From: an uncultured Alistipes sp. | Lineage (GTDB): Bacteria; Bacteroidota; Bacteroidia; Bacteroidales; Rikenellaceae | Assembly (NCBI GenBank): GCA_900545315.1 | Contig: UQYM01000033.1 | Location: forward strand, 1-32,357 | DNA length: 32,357 nucleotides | Direction of reading: 5' to 3' | Part shown: piece after piece, positions 29,480 through 32,357 of the stretch | Position numbering within the stretch: position 1 is the stretch's first letter | Layout: each line of letters begins with the position of its first letter | Notes under the pieces: generated by a model | The model's database searches: none | Told to the model about the DNA's origin: nothing | Seen by the model: only the letters and a program-made list of their open reading frames with translations | Position numbers and translations under genes: made by a program

Positions 29480-30423
29480 AGCTGAGCCTCCGTATGATTG
29501 GCCTGTGCAGAGTATAAATGGACATCCATCTGGGGAAATGGAATATTGATGCCCCGTTCATTGAACACTTTATACACCTTTTCATTCATACCGAAATAGA
29601 CATTCCAATAATCGGGAGTTGCCACCCAAGCTCGTACCACAATATTGACCGAACTATCCCCCAAACTGTGCAATGCGATGAAATAGGCCGGATCTTTCAG
29701 AATGCGCTCATCCGCCTCCAAAAGTTCTCTTAAGGTTGCTTTGGCATAATCGTAGCTGTCTCCATAGCCGATTCCGAAGGTCCAGTCAACTCGACGTCGC
29801 TCTTCATGTGAATAGTTGTTGATAATGCCTGTCGAAAGACTGCCATTGGGAACTAAAATCGTCTTGTTATCCGGCGTATTCAGTACGGTATTGAAAAGTT
29901 GAATCTCTTTGACCGTGCCGGATTGGCCCTGCGCCTCGATATAGTCCCCCACCCGATACGGTTTGAACAACAGAACCATCACCCCGCCGGCAAAGTTTTG
30001 CAATGTACCGCTCAGAGCCATGCCGATGGCCAAACCGGCCGATGCAAACAGGGCAACAAACGATGTCGTGTCAATGCCCAGTACGCCGATAATGACTGTT
30101 ACTAAAAACAGAATCAACACGATCTTTACCAGATTCTGGACAAAAATGCGCAACGACAAATCGACGTTACGTTTTTCCATAATGCGCCCAATGACCCGGC
30201 GAATGTAGCGGATCAACCATCGGCCGATAAAATAGACTGCAATGGCAATGCAGATTTTGATTGCGATGGAGATCAAACCACTGGTGATGTGTTCGACCAC
30301 CTGGCGAAGAGACATGTCGGATAGCTCTGCCAGTTTTTCAGTGAATTTGAGTTTGTGTACGGTTGTATCTGCAGCTTGCTGTGTAGCCTGCTGGGCAGAC
30401 ACCAATAATGTTGTCAAAAACAT
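29476..30423 (-). CDS. Small-conductance mechanosensitive channel, MscS family
   Basis: 315 residues from the ATG at 30423. A hydrophobic signal-like segment precedes a linker and three membrane helices. The pore helix TM3 is clear (FVALFASAGLAIGMALSGTL, then QNFAGGVMVLLFKPYRVGD). It is followed by the beta domain (QGQSGTVKEIQLFNTVL, ILVPNGSLSTGIINNYS) and a C-terminal alpha/beta domain. It opens under membrane tension to release solutes on osmotic downshock. The frame is open to 30498, and a TTG at 30462 would give a more normal signal peptide with a Lys before the hydrophobic core, so the start is uncertain. Its stop overlaps the YgbA-family stop by 4 bases. Confidence 0.9.
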   Translation of the reverse strand: MFLTTLLVSAQQATQQAADTTVHKLKFTEKLAELSDMSLRQVVEHITSGLISIAIKICIAIAVYFIGRWLIRYIRRVIGRIMEKRNVDLSLRIFVQNLVKIVLILFLVTVIIGVLGIDTTSFVALFASAGLAIGMALSGTLQNFAGGVMVLLFKPYRVGDYIEAQGQSGTVKEIQLFNTVLNTPDNKTILVPNGSLSTGIINNYSHEERRRVDWTFGIGYGDSYDYAKATLRELLEADERILKDPAYFIALHSLGDSSVNIVVRAWVATPDYWNVYFGMNEKVYKVFNERGINIPFPQMDVHLYSAQANHTEAQL

Positions 30424-30558
30424 AAGTGAAAACACTTTAAGATTGTGGAAGTAGTGGAGCAAGGTACCTTCGCTCCAATATACTTGTTTAGAAATCAATT
30501 AATAAGTGGCCAGGCGATCCTCTTGTAATTCAGCCCTCCCCTTTTTGTATGGATCATC

Positions 30559-31401
30559 CTATCCGATCGGGACATCTATCCATCGGCTCTGATCCAGTTG
30601 CCTGACGGTTCGGAATCCTGCCTCTTTTAACCATTGCAGCGCTTCAGGACGTCCACTGTTAATCAACTCGGGTACATGTGCATCAGAGTTGACCACAACC
30701 GGAATTCCCAATTGGTGAATCAATCCGAAATGTTCCCGGTTGGGATACAAAAAGCCGTTGCGATGCAAGGTCTTCGTATTGACTTCGATCATAACCTTCT
30801 TCTCTGCAATAAACGTAAAATAGTCATGAATCTTGTCTCGATACCATTTTTGTTCCAAAATTCCAGGTTCACACCATTGGGCGTTGTAGGATATTTTGTC
30901 AGCATGTCCGACAAAATCAAACCCACCTAATTCGATCATGCACATCAATTTGTCGAAGTATGTTAGAACCACTTGATGCAAATCTCCACCCAAATATCGT
31001 TCCACATTCTCCTTAAAAATTTCGGGGCGTGTGTCTATGTCGATGATCTCTCCTTCAGTCGAGTGCAGTAAGTGTACCGATCCAATCCGGTAATCTAACG
31101 GCAGATTCTGAAAATATGCATTCGCAGGATTATGCTGCTCATCCATGTAATCGATCTCTAACCCGATATATAGATCAATACGATCCCCGTATAATTTTTT
31201 GATGCGGTGGAATTCCTGTATATAGCGTTCGGTCTCCTCTGGATTGTCAATGGTCCAGCGGGTCAAAAATGGCAACGGAGCATGAGACGAAACTCCGTAA
31301 CTCGTGAAGCCTTCTCGGATAGCCTCCTCAATAAAACTCTCCATGGGAGCTTTCCCATCACAAAACGAGGTGTGACTATGATAATTTGTCAGATTATTCA
31401 T
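30559..31401 (-). CDS. hisJ: Histidinol-phosphatase, PHP family
   Basis: 280 residues from the ATG at 31401 (MNNLTNYHSHTSFCDG). It hydrolyses histidinol phosphate to histidinol in histidine synthesis. The PHP metal-binding motifs are H8-x-H10 (YHSHTSFCDG), GLEIDYMDE, FVGHADKI and VVVNSDAHVPE. No other his genes are in the window, so a different phosphoester substrate for this PHP protein cannot be excluded. The promoter at 31408-31437 places the transcript start at or next to the ATG, suggesting a leaderless mRNA. The MscS gene follows on the same strand after about 135 bases. Confidence 0.85.
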   Translation of the reverse strand: MNNLTNYHSHTSFCDGKAPMESFIEEAIREGFTSYGVSSHAPLPFLTRWTIDNPEETERYIQEFHRIKKLYGDRIDLYIGLEIDYMDEQHNPANAYFQNLPLDYRIGSVHLLHSTEGEIIDIDTRPEIFKENVERYLGGDLHQVVLTYFDKLMCMIELGGFDFVGHADKISYNAQWCEPGILEQKWYRDKIHDYFTFIAEKKVMIEVNTKTLHRNGFLYPNREHFGLIHQLGIPVVVNSDAHVPELINSGRPEALQWLKEAGFRTVRQLDQSRWIDVPIG

Positions 31402-31407
31402 AATATA

Positions 31408-31437
31408 CAAAATTAATATTTTCCTGTTGTGACGCAA
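31408..31437 (-). promoter_or_regulatory. Promoter of hisJ
   Basis: On the minus strand TTG (31437-31435), a 19-base spacer, and TAATTTTG (31415-31408). Only 6 bases separate the -7 box from the ATG at 31401. Confidence 0.7.
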
Positions 31438-31583
31438 AGAATTTATGATCATTGATACAACCCGATGAGCGTTCCTCACAATGTGTCAATGCAATTTGAC
31501 CTGAAGAAATTGTGCCTGAAAAATAGCTTTTATTAAGATTGTCTCGTATGGAGTCATCCAGCCCCCTTCAGATGTTCGACATG

Positions 31584-31921
31584 CTATTTGGAATGGATAA
31601 AACTCGTGTGGTCTGGTCTGGGAAACGCCACTTGGAATAGGATTTTAGGAGCAGACTGGAACGCGTTATCGATTAGTTGTTTGTCAACGGCACGGATTGA
31701 TGGCTGATAGCTGGCGATAAATGGGATTGATTGTTGATCGTCTTCGTCTGTGTAGAGCGAACGTTCGAGGCGCTGGTTCCAGCGTTCCGGCTCAATCTGA
31801 CACAATGTGTAGACTTTGGTCGACTGACCGGTCGTGGTGATGTGGGCATAGATCAGAGCTTTGCCATTTTTCGTGCCTTCGGTCGTCCTCTGTAAAGCGA
31901 CGCCACAAGCAGTGCGTCGGC
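31584..31921 (-). pseudogene. Probable remnant of a tyrosine recombinase N-terminal (arm-binding) domain
   Basis: An open stretch of ~112 codons between stops reads TEGTKNGKALIYAHITTTGQ, then STKVYTLCQIEPERWNQRLERS. This resembles the arm-DNA-binding start of Bacteroidetes integrases (KNGKaPIYlRIT...G, then a strand, then PexWN). There is no ATG, GTG or TTG before this segment in frame, and no SAM-like or catalytic (R..HxxR..Y) domain follows. It is therefore a fragment at best. It lies about 240 bases from tRNA-Gly, a typical integration target. The similarity is short and by eye. Confidence 0.42.
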
Positions 31922-32074
31922 GCTATCACAGCTGGTGCTTAGGGACAACTAAATGCTTTTAGTGCCGAAATTCGGAATCACTATATAGTAAACCTGTAAA
32001 ATATATTTGATCGTGATCTGCGGCCGGTCTGCGTAAAGGATACGGCGTGACATCTTGGGGTGATGGCAGGCATG

Positions 32075-32094
32075 AATAAATAAATAAATAAATA
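32075..32094. repeat. AATA tandem repeat
   Basis: Five perfect AATA units followed by AAAAA. On the minus strand they form the T-rich tail after the tRNA-Gly terminator. Confidence 0.9.
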
Positions 32095-32128
32095 AAAAAG
32101 CCCTATATATCATCGATATATAAGGCTT
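32092..32128 (-). terminator. Terminator after tRNA-Gly
   Basis: AAGCC (32098-32102) pairs with GGCTT (32124-32128), and TATATATC (32104-32111) with GATATATA (32115-32122), with one mismatch between. On the minus strand it runs into TTTTTTATTTATTT. Confidence 0.8.
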
Positions 32129-32162
32129 GGGTTCTTTGAGTCCTCTTTACTCCGGCCCCCTT

Positions 32163-32238
32163 TGGAGCGGAAAACGGGATTCGAACCCGCGACCCTCAGC
32201 TTGGGAAGCTGATGCTCTACCGACTGAGCTATTTCCGC
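32163..32238 (-). tRNA. tRNA-Gly (anticodon CCC), CCA encoded
   Basis: Cloverleaf on the minus strand: acceptor GCGGAAA/TTTCCGC, D-stem GCTC/GAGC, anticodon stem TCAGC/GCTGA with loop TTCCCAA (anticodon CCC), T-stem GCGGG/CCCGT with loop TTCGAAT, discriminator T, then an encoded CCA (32165-32163). This contrasts with tRNA-Phe in the window, whose CCA is not encoded. It has its own promoter (32250-32279) and terminator (32092-32128). Confidence 0.95.
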
Positions 32239-32241
32239 ATT

Positions 32242-32270
32242 ACGGAGTACAAAGTTACTCCGTTTTTTTT
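32242..32270 (+). terminator. Rho-independent terminator on the + strand, overlapping the tRNA-Gly promoter
   Basis: ACGGAGTA (32242-32249) pairs with TACTCCGT (32256-32263) over a 6-base loop and is followed by eight T (32263-32270). Its loop and inner stem are the -7 box of tRNA-Gly read on the other strand. No + strand gene needs it; it would stop antisense transcription through tRNA-Gly. Confidence 0.6.
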
Positions 32271-32279
32271 ATTTGTCAA
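32250..32279 (-). promoter_or_regulatory. Promoter of tRNA-Gly
   Basis: On the minus strand TTG (32279-32277), a 19-base spacer and TAACTTTG (32257-32250). The mature tRNA starts 11 bases after the -7 box. It has the same geometry as the tRNA-Phe promoter. Confidence 0.8.
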
Positions 32280-32303
32280 GTTTTCGGCGGCTGAAAAATG
32301 CGC

Positions 32304-32357
32304 CTACCCCACGATTTTTTTCAGCGACGCGAGGTTTTCGGGGTTTTTCAGGCTACG
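32304..32357 (-). CDS. C-terminal end of an unidentified protein (partial)
   Basis: The minus strand is open from the window edge and ends RSLKNPENLASLKKIVG then TAG (32306-32304). The sequence looks like a normal helical C-terminus, but 17 residues are too few to name a family. The tRNA-Gly promoter begins 25 bases after its stop. Confidence 0.4.
   Translation of the reverse strand, partial: RSLKNPENLASLKKIVG

Larger units (their letters stand above)
31438..32162. other. Gene-poor interval between hisJ and tRNA-Gly
   Basis: About 725 bases. It holds the probable integrase remnant (31584-31921), a short AATA repeat (32075-32094) and the tRNA-Gly terminator (32092-32128). The remaining bases show no frame or structure I can support. 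Confidence 0.4.

Noticed and set aside
1..32357. CRISPR arrays, insertion sequences or a prophage.
   Set aside because: No regularly spaced direct repeats, transposase frames or phage structural genes are visible; only the short integrase-like fragment near tRNA-Gly suggests past mobility.

Overview
The window reads as a chromosomal segment of an anaerobic, fermentative member of the Bacteroidales (Bacteroidota). The evidence is the recurring Bacteroidetes-type -7 box TAnnTTTG, in the best cases preceded by TTG or TTTC exactly 19 bases upstream; the near absence of Shine-Dalgarno sequences; an Rnf operon in the order B-C-D-G-E-A; DUF349 and RseC-family proteins; and a LuxR-type regulator of Bacteroidales style. 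The pairing of acetate and butyrate kinase modules suggests a butyrate-forming lineage. I cannot fix the genus from the sequence alone. The region is mostly ordinary core genome, with no complete mobile element and no CRISPR array.

Layout. 1-2.4 kb (-): the 5' end of CTP synthase pyrG, read after a DUF349 repeat protein. 2.5-7.8 kb (+): an orphan OmpR-family response regulator, then pta-ackA, a terminator, and ptb-buk. 8.2-10.2 kb (-): aroQ then pyk, convergent with buk over a shared terminator. 10.3-12.4 kb (+): thiL, thiD and a DivIC/FtsB-like protein. 12.4-13.6 kb (-): hpt and queE, overlapping by 20 bases. 13.95-14.66 kb (+): purE and a 64-residue membrane protein. 14.9-16.7 kb (-): a POTRA/beta-barrel outer-membrane protein. 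16.9-24.2 kb (-): an operon nadE-rseC-rnfBCDGEA with a strong terminator. 24.4 kb: tRNA-Phe. 25.1-25.8 kb (-): a secreted DUF1349 protein. 26.2-26.9 kb (+): a LuxR-type regulator behind a perfect 20-bp palindrome that carries back-to-back -7 boxes. 27.6-28.1 kb (+): a DJ-1/YajL protein. 28.4-29.1 kb (-): a transaldolase-family enzyme, divergent from a Cys-rich YgbA-family gene. 29.5-31.4 kb (-): hisJ-type phosphatase then an MscS channel. 31.4-32.36 kb: a gene-poor stretch with a probable tyrosine-recombinase remnant, tRNA-Gly(CCC), and the last codons of an unidentified gene.

How it fits together. Pyruvate kinase, Pta-AckA and Ptb-Buk are all substrate-level ATP steps of fermentation. Rnf couples reduced ferredoxin to NAD+ reduction with ion pumping, and its operon begins with an NAD synthetase, so cofactor supply and cofactor use sit in one transcription unit.

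The most notable points are these. The glutaminase half of this NAD synthetase lacks its catalytic cysteine (Gly142). The pyk leader can fold two mutually exclusive hairpins, one of which hides an unusual Shine-Dalgarno. The -7 box of tRNA-Gly is the loop of a rho-independent terminator on the other strand. hisJ appears to be leaderless. Several gene-free intervals (pta leader, buk 3' region, 25.85-26.0 kb, 26.95-27.01 kb) contain inverted repeats that could be structured RNAs but match no class I can name.
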